This document shows, one piece after another, positions 29,394 through 38,415 of a DNA stretch of 64,000 nucleotides; position 1 is the stretch's first letter; every line of letters starts with the position of its first letter. The notes beneath the pieces are model-generated. The model saw only the letters and a program-made list of their open reading frames with translations, did not search any database and was not told the DNA's origin. The stretch spans positions 682,001 to 746,000 of the forward strand of contig JALJCQ010000017.1 in NCBI GenBank assembly GCA_023091665.1. The letters are read 5' to 3'. The position numbers and the translations under genes were made by a program. This DNA is from Pythium myriotylum. Its lineage: Eukaryota > Oomycota > Peronosporomycetes > Pythiales > Pythiaceae.

Positions 29394-31679
29394 TCAAAGC
29401 GTGAGGTAGTCGCCGGCCTTGGTGACGATCTGCGCGACCACTTCGACATGGGCCTGGATCGTCGTGGCGTTGTCGTGGAAGGCAATGCCGTCCGAAATAC
29501 CTGGGAAGGCTGCGCCTGAGTAGCCTTCGTAGAAGCCTGGACCGAAAATCACGTGGCGGAACCACGGACGGTGCTGGAGACCTTCCTCCGACAAGAGCTG
29601 GCGCTCGAGGTGCACGAGCTTGTCATTCAGAACCGTGGCATTCAGTGGGCTTCTGGATGGGTCTGCCTTGAACGCTTCGCTGGCGTTACGGAAGGCTGTA
29701 GACGCTTCGATGAAGTGGTCGATCGCCTTGCGCAAACGGGAGTAGTCGACATCCAGCTTCAATGCCTTCGTTTGATCCTCCAAGTTGGACAAATCCGTAT
29801 GCATCACCACGCCATACGTCGAAAAGTCATACGGAACCAGCAACGCCGTCGCCAGACGGATACCCAGCAGTCCCCACCACTTCGCCGTCGTCTCCTGGGT
29901 CGTGTAGTGAGGGTCAAGGTACTTTTCGAGCAGCACGGGACTATCCATCGAGCTGTGGTACTCGCCGTACTTGTGAACCGGAGAGATTGTGAATGTAATA
30001 TCTGCAGAAATGATACCGAGGTGCTGGTAAAATGCTGTGAAGTCCGTGCCAGATCCGAGGAACTTGATCAGATGCTCAGGAGCAAGCGTACCCTTGTCAA
30101 TCGACGGGTTCTCAGCTCGCTGAGCGTTCAACTGGTTGACCCACTGCTCGTACATCGTCTTCTCCGTCTCGTTCCCGTGGAACTTGTTAGCTGGAATACT
30201 TTTGGCAGTCTCGTAAAGGAACGCAGCGATCGACGGCGTTCCGGCAGCGGCAACAAAAGGCCCTGAGACGGAGTCCACATTGATGTAGGCAACTGCATTC
30301 TTGAGCAGTTCCTCTGCATGCTCCTCTGCATACTCGGTACTACCGGTGAGGCTGTACTCCTCTCCATCCCACGACGCGAGCTTAATCGTACGACGTGGGC
30401 GCCAGCCCTGGTCCACCAACTTGCCCAGACCCCGAGCAATCTCGAGAAGAGTCGACGAGCCGCTCGATGGATCGATTGCTCCACACACCCACGAGTCGCG
30501 GTGGTGGCCAAGAATCACAACCTGGTCCGGTTCTTCAGACCCTTCAATGGTTCCAATCACATCCCAGATCGTACCAATGCTGTTGTCAATATCGAGGTCG
30601 ACGTTAACTTCGGTCTTGCCATCGTCACCGATGTAGTACCCGTCCTCAAGCTCAAGGCCACCATGCCACGAGGCCGGTGCCTTCTTGCCACCAAGTGACT
30701 TGAAAATGTACGTCGCCTGTTCGTAGCTCAGCACGGTCGCTGGGGTCCGCGGAACATCCTCGAGATCTGTGTAGTTGAGGCGAGGTGCGTCCTTGGTCGA
30801 TGCGTAGCCAGGCGTGAGTGGGTCACCCGTATACACCGACATGTACTGAGCTGATCCACGTTGGAAGGACCCGGACGGTCGCCATGGGCCATCCGGGTAC
30901 GTCGCTCCAAGCCGGAAACCGTCATCGGCAGGGTCCGAGTAGATCAGCGTGGCGACCATGCCGAATCGTTCTGCGAGCTCGACCTTCAGACCACGCATGT
31001 TGATACCGTAGCGAACGAGTGCAATCTTGCCCTTGAGGTCCACGCCCTGCTCCACGAGCCATTCGTAGTCGGCCTGGCGACCATAGTGAGCATAGACGAT
31101 CGAGCCCGTGACATTGCCAGTAGCAGCGAACGCCAGGAACGGAGGCAGCGCCTCTTCGTCTGTCGTACACGCGTCTCCCTCAACCGCTTTCTCCTTCAAA
31201 TCCAACTCACGCGCAGCCTCTGCAGGCGCCGTGATAGCCACGCGCTGGCGTCGTGGGCGTGACAGCAACGGATAGTACTCGATGATCTCGGCCTGGAGAC
31301 CGAACTCATCAAACTGCTGCTTCGTGTACAGCGCCGTCGCATAGTCCTGCTTAGTGCCAGCCGAGTGCGGCTTGCTCGCGTACGCGTGGAGGTGCTGCTT
31401 GAGTCGCTCGCGGTCGATGCCGGCGAGGAAGATGTCCTCGGCCTCGGCATCCGAGAGCTGCTGCTCCCTGGCTTCCAGACTCGTCACGCTCGCCAGCGAC
31501 GCTGGCTGCTGGGACGGCGAGGCCACATACGCGCTTCCACACAACGCAAGCGCGACAGCGACGCCTGCAATGCGCGCGAGAAGCCTTCGTCGTGGAGCCG
31601 AAGCATTGGTCGGAGACTGTGGCGAGGTCTCGCCGTGGAACGTGCCGTACGCGGCCGTCTGAGGGTCGATCGACGCCAT
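29394..31679 (-). CDS. Glutamate carboxypeptidase II-like M28 metallopeptidase, copy 2
   Basis: Single-exon type II membrane protein of 761 residues. The ATG at 31679 (MASIDPQTAAYGTF) was chosen because it matches copy 1; an in-frame upstream extension is basic and unconserved. Signal anchor LLARIAGVAVALALCGSAYV, then the same M28 motifs: HHRDSW, IDPSSGSS, WDGEEYS, INVDSVSG, EYHSSMD. It is the closest paralogue of copy 1, with stretches of near-identical DNA (for example 30060-30200 against 27190-27330), and lies in opposite orientation so the pair forms a large interrupted inverted repeat around the PEX14-SDR gene. It shares a 317-bp divergent promoter region with RPA2. Confidence 0.93.
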   Translation of the reverse strand: MASIDPQTAAYGTFHGETSPQSPTNASAPRRRLLARIAGVAVALALCGSAYVASPSQQPASLASVTSLEAREQQLSDAEAEDIFLAGIDRERLKQHLHAYASKPHSAGTKQDYATALYTKQQFDEFGLQAEIIEYYPLLSRPRRQRVAITAPAEAARELDLKEKAVEGDACTTDEEALPPFLAFAATGNVTGSIVYAHYGRQADYEWLVEQGVDLKGKIALVRYGINMRGLKVELAERFGMVATLIYSDPADDGFRLGATYPDGPWRPSGSFQRGSAQYMSVYTGDPLTPGYASTKDAPRLNYTDLEDVPRTPATVLSYEQATYIFKSLGGKKAPASWHGGLELEDGYYIGDDGKTEVNVDLDIDNSIGTIWDVIGTIEGSEEPDQVVILGHHRDSWVCGAIDPSSGSSTLLEIARGLGKLVDQGWRPRRTIKLASWDGEEYSLTGSTEYAEEHAEELLKNAVAYINVDSVSGPFVAAAGTPSIAAFLYETAKSIPANKFHGNETEKTMYEQWVNQLNAQRAENPSIDKGTLAPEHLIKFLGSGTDFTAFYQHLGIISADITFTISPVHKYGEYHSSMDSPVLLEKYLDPHYTTQETTAKWWGLLGIRLATALLVPYDFSTYGVVMHTDLSNLEDQTKALKLDVDYSRLRKAIDHFIEASTAFRNASEAFKADPSRSPLNATVLNDKLVHLERQLLSEEGLQHRPWFRHVIFGPGFYEGYSGAAFPGISDGIAFHDNATTIQAHVEVVAQIVTKAGDYLTL

Positions 31680-31926
31680 TCTTTCGCGAATTCGACAATG
31701 AGGTCCCTCGCCACCATCACGCGCAGCGCGTTGCGCCGCCGGCGCCGCGGAGATTGCGCTACGGGCGCCTATCCGTGTCCTCTTCACCACTCACACATCG
31801 ATTGCTTGCTCTCTCTTCATGGAGGACCTCCATGGGAAATCTTTCCTCGGTAAACTACATTTTCCCAAAACTTATTTACATTTCTACTCATCGCACTTAG
31901 CACGCACTTAGCACACCTCGCACCCC

Positions 31927-31944
31927 CGCGCCAACGTTGGCGCG
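31927..31944. promoter_or_regulatory. 18-bp perfect palindrome, E2F-like
   Basis: CGCGCCAACGTTGGCGCG is fully palindromic and contains two TTGGCGCG cores that match the E2F/DP consensus. It lies 53-70 bp before the RPA2 ATG, between GCPII-2 and RPA2. Confidence 0.55.
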
Positions 31945-31960
31945 TTGGGAGGTGAGCTTC

Positions 31961-31973
31961 TTTTTGGCGCCAA
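31961..31973 (+). promoter_or_regulatory. E2F-type site (TTTGGCGCCAA)
   Basis: TTTTTGGCGCCAA contains the canonical E2F core TTTSSCGC (TTTGGCGC) and its palindromic half. It is 24 bp from the RPA2 start codon. RPA subunits are E2F-regulated S-phase genes in plants and animals, so the placement is meaningful. Confidence 0.55.
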
Positions 31974-31996
31974 CTCTTGCCTTTACCAACGAGACG

Positions 31997-32956
31997 ATGA
32001 ACTACGGCGGCGGCTACGAGGCCTACGGCAGCGACGACTACGGCGGCGGCGGCTTCGTGGATGGCGCGTCGCAAAGCCAGTCCACGCCCAGCAAGGGAGG
32101 CCGCGGCGGCGGGCGCTCGCGCGACGCGCAGACGCTGCGTCCGCTCACGGTCAAGCAGCTGCTGAGCCGCAGCGAAGCCGACGACGCGATCCGCGTGGAC
32201 GGCCAGGAAGTGACCAACGTCAAGGTCGTGGGCATTCTCGGCAACGTCGTGGCGCACTCGACCAACATCAACTTCCAGCTGGACGACGGCACGGGCGTGA
32301 TCGACGGACGCATGTTCCTCCACGCCGACGACGCCGAGTACGCCGAGAATGAGGTCGCCAAGCTGCAGTACGTTGGGTTTGATACGGAGAAGGTGGAAAA
32401 GAGAAGGTGATCTGGATAGCTAATTTGTATCTGGCGGTGTAGCGACGGCATCTACGTGCGCGCCGTGGGTAACGTGCGAACGTTCCAGGACAAGCTCAGT
32501 CTCTCGTGCTTCTCGCTCACGCCGATCGAAGACTTCAACGAGCTCACGCACCACTTCTTGGAGACGATTTACGTGCACTGTTACCACACCAAGGGCCCAC
32601 TGCAGGCCGGAGGGAAAGGCCCTGCCGGCAACCCGGTGGCGCAGGGTGGGTTCAACGGCTTCGGTCAGCAGGATCAGCACTCGTGGGCTCAGCCGAACAA
32701 CACGTACCTTGGCCACGGTGGCGGCGCCGCTGACTCAATCGATGACAGCATGGAATCCTTCTCGCCTGAGCAAAGAGCCATCCTCGACGTCTTGGGTACA
32801 TGCACTAGCGACCGAGGACTGAAGATTGACCAGATCTTCGCGGACCTGCGTGGCCAGATAAGCGAGGACCAGTTGCGCGAAGCACTCAACTACCTCACGA
32901 GCGAGGGCCACGTCTACTCGACAATCGACGAGAACCACTTCAAGCGCACGGCGTAA
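31997..32956 (+). CDS. RPA2: Replication protein A 32-kDa subunit
   Basis: Two-exon gene, 294 residues. A Gly/Tyr/Ser-rich N terminus (NYGGGYEAYGSDDYGGGG) corresponds to the phosphorylated RPA2 tail. The OB fold follows (TVKQLLSR, VVGILGNVV, INFQLDDGTGVIDGRMF, then DGIYVRAVGNVRTFQDK and DFNELTHHFLETIYVH), and a winged helix ends the protein (SPEQRAILDVLGT, LREALNYLTSEGHVYSTID), which binds repair factors. The preferred intron is 32368-32442 (donor GTACGT, TAG acceptor), joining KLH-DGIYV. An alternative 36-bp intron (32407-32442) also keeps the frame and would add 13 residues. RPA2 binds single-stranded DNA with RPA1 and RPA3 in replication and repair. Confidence 0.92.
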
Positions 32957-33320
32957 ATCTTAGTTTGTTTTGTTAGGCAGATGAGCTGCACGTCAGAAAA
33001 TAATACACACACTCAACACCATGGACCTCATCCTCACCAACTCTCTTGCTCTGGTGGAGGAAGCAGTCAAATACAACGAAGTAATTGCTCAGCAATGGTT
33101 AAGGAACCAACGTAGCACTCGAGTTTCATGTGCCAGAGACTGTTGTCCGCTGCTGATTCACACCAACTCGAGATCTATCAGTCTGAGCAAAGTTGAATTG
33201 TGCAAATGTGACTCATGCTGCAATTTTATACATGTTCTGCGTTCTATTACTTGGGGAACTCATAACACGGCCACACTTTTGGGCATATCATGGTGGCCAT
33301 TGTTCCACTCATGTTTCGAA
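32957..33320. other. Intergenic, nothing recognised
   Basis: About 360 bp between convergent RPA2 and elicitin-like genes. A plus-strand open stretch starting at 33021 runs into the antisense of the elicitin gene and has no domain, so it is not called. Confidence 0.5.
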
Positions 33321-33758
33321 CTAAATACCGAGTGCAACCGCACCTACGACAGCCGCTGCTGTCACCAAAGTGATTGAAATGCCGCTGGACATCGCACTCG
33401 ACGCCTCCGTGGGCCTTGGCAGCGTCACGCCAACGTACTGGCTGCACGAGTCGCGAATGGTACGGTAGAGCGTCTGGTAGTAGTCTTGCAGGTTCACGCC
33501 TTCAATGGTGCAGTCCGGAAACGAGTAATACGAGTCGGCGAGCGTCTTCATGCACGCAGACTCCTTGCAGACCTTCTCAAAGTTGGCCATGGTCGCTCCA
33601 GCGGCCGTGATGTTAGAGAGGTTGGCACATGCGGTCTCGGCGGTCTTGAGCTCGGGCTTGTCCTGCAGAACCATCATCGTCTCATTCGAGCACGGGGCCG
33701 CCTCGGTCGTTGCGAGCAAAATTGTCGCCAGCACTGAGACAAACGATACAACTAGCAT
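33321..33758 (-). CDS. Elicitin-like secreted protein with GPI-anchor signal
   Basis: 145-residue protein from the ATG at 33758; an earlier in-frame ATG at 33824 would hide the signal peptide. The signal peptide LVVSFVSVLATILLATTEA is followed by an elicitin domain with exactly six cysteines spaced C-X20-C-X19-C-X4-C-X13-C-X21-C, close to the elicitin pattern. The diagnostic VCKESACMKTL matches the central CxxxxC of elicitins. A Pro/Thr/Ser linker and a hydrophobic C terminus (ISITLVTAAAVVGAVAL) suggest GPI anchoring. Elicitins bind sterols and can be recognised by plant hosts. It differs from class I elicitins in length and loop spacing, so it belongs with the elicitin-like group. The family is oomycete-specific and anchors the taxonomic call. 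Confidence 0.9.
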   Translation of the reverse strand: MLVVSFVSVLATILLATTEAAPCSNETMMVLQDKPELKTAETACANLSNITAAGATMANFEKVCKESACMKTLADSYYSFPDCTIEGVNLQDYYQTLYRTIRDSCSQYVGVTLPRPTEASSAMSSGISITLVTAAAVVGAVALGI

Positions 33759-34563
33759 GGTGGGAAATGCTCGCAGACGGTGCTTGGGAGTTGAGAAGGA
33801 ATTGGGAAATGCACATGAACTCATTTCTCATTGCGAATGAGTCAATGGTTAGTCAGCAGTTGGGTACAAAGGTTGCGTGACACCCAACGTACTGTTATAT
33901 TCGTTATATTCTATATTGGGTTGATTGTAATATCTATCCGGTAGTATTTATCCATGCATAACATACCAGTTGTATTCATCAAATATGATAACCCTCTAAA
34001 AGCATTGATAATGCTCTGCTCCACGAATTTTGGGTGTGGATGGCTGCAACTGACCGACTCGGTCAAGTCAGTCAGCCATCTCACTTCCACGCGTGTATCT
34101 CAACTGGACAGCGCGGAGAAGCCTCTCTTCCTTCTGCACGTTGAACTTGGAGACGAGTAGATTCGAGATGGCTTCACGGTGGCTTCTCGAGTTGAGTATG
34201 GAGACGTGTGAAGAGCGTCCATTTACTCGACGCTGATCAACGGTCTCGCTCCCAACTTCGAAGTGTGCTGAGGGACATTACACTCTCGAGACGCATGACG
34301 TCCAACTTGGACGCTATGCTGGCTGTGTGTGCATGATCGACTCGTGACGAATCTCGTTGTGTGGGCCACGTTGAATTTTCTGCCCATGCTGCAACAACTC
34401 AGCTCCGAGAAATATCTCATCATTCCACCCAGGCAGCCAACCATCGTCGAGTGAAGGTCTCACTTCCTTCTCACTTTTTTTCTGACGGATGTGAATCCAC
34501 TGGAGAAGCTGGAAGGCTCAGTTGCGAATCCACCGCCTACTACACCGACCTCGAAACCAACCA
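33759..34563. other. Intergenic, nothing recognised
   Basis: About 800 bp between divergent elicitin-like and apyrase genes. AT-rich at 33880-33970. A 70-codon open stretch at 33954 and another at 34361 are not supported as genes. No repeat or RNA gene is seen. Confidence 0.5.
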
Positions 34564-35574
34564 ATGGCTCCCGCGCTCAAGTCGTTTGAGATCCTCGTGA
34601 TCGCCGACTTGGACGCCAAGTCCCGAGAGCCCGACACCGACGACATGACCTTCTTCTCGTACCTGCAGCACGGGCTCCTCACCCACGAAGGCTCGAGCAA
34701 GAACGACGAGTACTCGATCACGTGGGGCGCAAAGCAGAAAGTGACATCGTCGCTCAACGCGGCCGGCCGTGGCTTCGAGCTCAGCGAACTCGCCTGGTAT
34801 CAGGACAAGCTGCTCACGTTCGACGAGCGCACGGGCACGGTCTTTGTGCTCACGGGGTTTGGAGACGGAGAACAACTGAAAGCGATCCCGAAAGAAGTGG
34901 TGAAAGAAGGCAACGGCGATTCGGGCAAAGGCCAGCGACACGAGTGGGCGACGGTCAAAGACGGCAAGCTCTACATGGGGAGCAACGGTGTGCCAATGGT
35001 CGACGCCAACGGAACCGTCGTGAGCGACGCGAACAACTGGATCGCGATCCTCCACGAGGACAAGACGATCGAGAAAGTCAACTGGGCTGACAATTACGAG
35101 AAAGTCAGGAAAGCTCTGGGCTGCTCCGACGGATACGTCAGCCACGAGGCCGTGCGATGGAGTACCGTCCACCGCAAGTGGTTCATGCTGCCTCGCCGAG
35201 TGAGTGCTGATCCATTCGACAAGAAGCTGAACGAGCTGCGAGGCTCCAACAAGCTCGTGATCGCGAGCGAGGACTTTCAGAACATCCGCGTGGTCGACGT
35301 CGGCGTCGTCACGCCGGAGCGAGGCTTCTCATCGTTCCACTTCGTCCCGCACACGAACGAGTCAGTGGTCGTGGCCATCAAGGGTGTCGAACTGCACGGC
35401 GACCAGGATACATTCCTTACCGTGTTTGACATTAAAGGACATGTGCTGTTGAGGGAGACGCGGCTACCAGGGCACTACAAGTACGAAGGCCTGAATTTCG
35501 CTCGGGACTGGTCCGCAGACGAAGCAAGAACTGCGAAGAGCACCTGGGCATCCTGGTTCCCGTGGCTCAACTAG
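34564..35574 (+). CDS. Calcium-activated nucleotidase (CANT1/apyrase family)
   Basis: Single-exon protein of 336 residues with the five-bladed beta-propeller signatures of CANT1: FELSELAWYQDKLLTFDERT, HEWATVKDGKLYMGSNG, the DGYVSHEAVRWS segment, RKWFMLPRRVS, LVIASEDFQNI and GFSSFHFVPHTNE. The acidic residues that hold the Ca2+ and nucleotide in these motifs are intact. The enzyme hydrolyses UDP, GDP and other NDPs, often in the ER/Golgi or outside the cell. The ATG at 34564 gives MAPALKSFEILVIADLD, which starts directly with the first blade, and no signal peptide is visible, so location is open. An upstream exon carrying a signal could exist. Confidence 0.9.
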   Translation: MAPALKSFEILVIADLDAKSREPDTDDMTFFSYLQHGLLTHEGSSKNDEYSITWGAKQKVTSSLNAAGRGFELSELAWYQDKLLTFDERTGTVFVLTGFGDGEQLKAIPKEVVKEGNGDSGKGQRHEWATVKDGKLYMGSNGVPMVDANGTVVSDANNWIAILHEDKTIEKVNWADNYEKVRKALGCSDGYVSHEAVRWSTVHRKWFMLPRRVSADPFDKKLNELRGSNKLVIASEDFQNIRVVDVGVVTPERGFSSFHFVPHTNESVVVAIKGVELHGDQDTFLTVFDIKGHVLLRETRLPGHYKYEGLNFARDWSADEARTAKSTWASWFPWLN

Positions 35575-36178
35575 ATACATCCATACACGCACCACCTAGA
35601 TAGATACACACGCACACTCTACCAAATCTAAATATTCCATCCTCATTTCTCACTCGTCAATGCTTTCTTTGAGACGACTCCGTGCTTACCTTTCCTTTGT
35701 TTGCATAATTTTTTTGGATACAGGAAGCAGCGTCTCGTGTGAAAAACTACTCTGGTGTGATTTGTAACTTCTTTTCGCTGCTGTACGAGCCGTTCGAAAG
35801 CATTCCTGGTTCTCGAATTAGAAGATGTCCAACACGAAACGTTGTCGATCGAGGACAACGTGTGACTTGTGAAGAATGAACATTTTATGTGCATGTGGTC
35901 ATATCAACGGAGTTGCCCTTCCACACAGAGAGCGAAGACGAAAGAAAGACAATTGTGGAGATCCTACGCCCTCGGATGTGATGGAATCGACCAAGACACT
36001 CACAATGCGTTATGCTCTTGACCGCAGATCACGCTCCTCCACCAAGCCCCGAGAATTATTGGGCGGCATCGATCGCCTCCAATCGATACCGAGCAATCAA
36101 CGGGTTCCTTCTTCGTATCACTTACGAGGTGTTTATTCACATTCCTCTCCCACTTTCCAACTCCATTAGTGGTCCACA
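35575..36178. other. Intergenic, nothing recognised
   Basis: About 600 bp. Short open stretches at 35643 (minus) and 35876 and 36012 (plus) overlap each other and lack domain similarity. The last 60 bp (TTCACATTCC, then CACTTTCC) are pyrimidine-rich and may hold the transcription start of the next gene. Confidence 0.45.
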
Positions 36179-36652
36179 ATGCTCCACAATACGCTCGTCG
36201 CCCTTGCCATTCTCGTCTTCACAGGGCAAGCTCTCGCCGTCGTCACCCCCGCACCGTCGCCGTCTCTCGCTGTCGCGTCGTACGATCCTCCAGCCAACGC
36301 TGTGGTGCCATGGTATTACAAGTCTCGAAGCTTCGGCGGACCCTTCCGATGCGTCCCCTTCGGCTCGTCAAAGCCTGGCATGTGGGCCATGCTGAATGCC
36401 TACCGCTCCGGAGGTCAAGAGAATGTCCACTGGAAGTACGTTTCGATCGGCGACACCAGCTCGACGGCCGATTGCTTGCGCGACTGGACCTACTACTCGA
36501 AGAACGGCACGGGAATCTACCAGGTCGTCAAAGGCCGTGCAACGATGGAGAGAGACACCGAGTGGTGGTGTGCGCTTCCTGTCTACCGACTGAACGGAAA
36601 GCAAGGGTACCAGTGGGATGCGTGCACGCCCGTGAACACAGGGCACTACTAA
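36179..36652 (+). CDS. Small secreted cysteine-rich protein, AYRSG family member A
   Basis: 157 residues with signal peptide LHNTLVALAILVFTGQALA. The mature core carries the family motifs: PWYYKSRSFGGPFRC, WAMLNAYRSGG, HWKYVS, CLRDWTYYSKNG, a KGRATM segment and WWCALPVYR. The usual terminal YCxC is replaced by WDAC. Five paralogues in this window (41.0, 49.1, 51.3, 58.7 kb and the pseudogene at 48.2 kb) are most similar. I do not recognise the family. Conserved Cys, Trp and Tyr suggest a compact disulfide-bonded extracellular domain. Single exon; no neighbour in operon-like spacing. Confidence 0.82.
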   Translation: MLHNTLVALAILVFTGQALAVVTPAPSPSLAVASYDPPANAVVPWYYKSRSFGGPFRCVPFGSSKPGMWAMLNAYRSGGQENVHWKYVSIGDTSSTADCLRDWTYYSKNGTGIYQVVKGRATMERDTEWWCALPVYRLNGKQGYQWDACTPVNTGHY

Positions 36653-37211
36653 ACCAATTGCTCCTTCATTATCCTCAGTAGTAGTGAGGGGTGTGTAGAG
36701 TCACGTGATAGCCACCAATATCATCAATGTTAGCAAATCGGAGCTTCGTGCTTCCCAATAACCATCTAGCTGTCATCGGAGGCACGTCGGGATCGGGCTC
36801 TTTTCACCGGAGGGCAGTTGTTCACTAGGCACGCTGCCGAAGTACATACGGTCTTTCCGCCGATGTATGCTGATGTTCAACGTGAGGATGGCCAGTTTGC
36901 GCTCAACTACCACCCAAAGTTCATGGCTGTGAAAGGCGCTGCTCGATGCCGCTGGTCACAATCACTGCACCTCCTCACAGCGCAAAATCAAAAAGTAGGA
37001 CAATACTTTACCCTAGGAGATGGACAATGCGTGGCTGAGCCAGTGCATGGATTCTTGAGACGTGTTTGATCGGTGAGGTCGTTCAAAGCGCCGTGCCGAA
37101 TCAGATTCGTGACCATCCTCCGCATCCGGCATCCATCGTACCCAAAGCACCCACTCACTCCTTGTTCTACGAACGGTGAGGTGTCGAGTATTGCTCATCA
37201 AAAGCCAAGCT

Positions 37212-37257
<46 letters not shown>

Positions 37258-37333
37258 GTTGCCGTTCGCTGGAGAGCCCATTCGACAATTCTCCTCGTCA
37301 AGTAAACTTCTCTCCGTCACCTCTTGCATCACG
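36653..37333. other. Intergenic with microsatellite
   Basis: About 680 bp. An open stretch at 36818-37069 lacks any recognisable feature. A GA repeat lies at 37216-37255, in the 5' flank of the first small peptide gene. Confidence 0.45.
37216..37255. repeat. (GA)n microsatellite
   Basis: About 40 bp of uninterrupted GA dinucleotides, ending 78 bp before the ATG of the peptide gene at 37334. Confidence 0.97.
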
Positions 37334-37492
37334 ATGAAGGTCTTTGGCTTCGTGCTCGTTGCTCTCTTCGCCGCCGTTGCGAACGCCGCCCACGAAGATC
37401 CAGACATCAACCCAACGATCGAGTGTCTGCGCCGTTGCAAGCAGTACCAAGGCGACCAGTACTACCAGTGCGTTAGCGACTGCTATCAATAA
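37334..37492 (+). CDS. Secreted alpha-hairpinin-like peptide 1
   Basis: 52-residue precursor. The signal peptide MKVFGFVLVALFAAVANA is followed by a 34-residue mature peptide with only four cysteines in CLRRC-X10-CVSDC spacing, i.e. C-X3-C-X10-C-X3-C. That pattern makes two short helices stapled by two disulfides (alpha-hairpinin fold), known in plant antimicrobial and protease-inhibitor peptides and vicilin-buried peptides. The linker KQYQGDQYYQ is Gln/Tyr-rich. A paralogue with the same signal and core lies 0.8 kb downstream, which supports both as real genes. Function (antimicrobial, inhibitor or effector) is unknown. Confidence 0.8.
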   Translation: MKVFGFVLVALFAAVANAAHEDPDINPTIECLRRCKQYQGDQYYQCVSDCYQ

Positions 37493-38136
37493 ACAGTGGA
37501 TCAACCCCACTGATCTCAACTGGAAGACACTTCACTACAGTATCAGGTCGTGACCACAACTGAATATACTTTGCTGTTTTTATCAGTGGCACTCCTTCGG
37601 CCTTGATCTCCACAACAGGCTCGTCTCAAACCATTGCGCCATCTCACTCGCCAGCACCGGCTTGAACGATGGGCTCGGATCTCCTCATGAACCGCAGTGC
37701 CATGTTCGGCTCGGCTGATGCCACAGAGTGCAACTTGACGTTCAATTTCTCAAAGCAGAGAGAAAGCTGATCTAGATGCTCTTTCTGGTGCTCAACTTCA
37801 ACAGCGTAGCTCAATACTGTAAATCTACTCACAGAGGCTCGCGCATTTCGACTAAAACGTGGTTAGTCAACGCCACTACAGCATCCCCCACTTTCACCAC
37901 CCAAACCCAAAACACCTAGTCTCCTCTCTCGCGATGGCTGAGCAAGAGCTTCATAAAGTCCTGCATGCCTCTGCGTATTGCTCATCAACCGTCAAGCTGG
38001 TACTCAGTGCGTATGCCCTGGGCCCTGCCACTATTGTCTCGCACAACAAGCAGAAGCAAGGCCGTCAGCGCGCAGTCATTATTCCTTCTTCATCACCAAG
38101 CAAATCAAGTCCTCAGACTCAAGCTCCAGCATCGAA
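37493..38136. other. Intergenic between the two peptide genes
   Basis: About 640 bp. Parts before each peptide gene look related (TTGCTCATCAAAAGCCAAGCTT near 37190 against TTGCTCATCAACCGTCAAGCTG near 37978), as expected after tandem duplication. No other gene is recognised. Confidence 0.5.
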
Positions 38137-38292
38137 ATGAAGATTTTCGGCTTTGTGCTCGCTGCTCTCTTTGCCACTGTGGCTAACGCTGCCCAGAACG
38201 ACCCGGGAGATGTGAGCCAATGGCGTGAGTGCATCCGTCGATGCAAGCAGTTCCAAGGCGATCAGTACTACCAGTGCGTTCGCGAGTGCTAA
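38137..38292 (+). CDS. Secreted alpha-hairpinin-like peptide 2
   Basis: 51-residue precursor, paralogue of the gene at 37334. Signal peptide MKIFGFVLAALFATVANA; mature part with CIRRC-X10-CVREC, the same C-X3-C-X10-C-X3-C spacing and a conserved FQGDQYYQ core. The two genes share signal and cysteine core but differ in the short acidic N-terminal segment of the mature peptide (NDPGDVSQWRE against HEDPDINPTIE). It ends 124 bp before the convergent GCPII-3 gene. Confidence 0.8.
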   Translation: MKIFGFVLAALFATVANAAQNDPGDVSQWRECIRRCKQFQGDQYYQCVREC

Positions 38293-38415
38293 AGCCAGCT
38301 CGCTCAAGCACACTGCTTCCCAAGTGCCTGTGTTCGATGAGTAGTTATGACCAACAAGCACGTTCGTGTATTGATCGATGCATCTGTATGTCTCTATCGG
38401 ACAAACTGCGTCACC

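Noticed and set aside
33021..33377. 118-codon plus-strand frame with a cysteine-containing tail
   Set aside because: No signal peptide or domain, and it overlaps the antisense of the elicitin-like gene.
36818..37069. 83-codon frame before the peptide genes
   Set aside because: No conserved motif, and no paralogue beside the second peptide gene.
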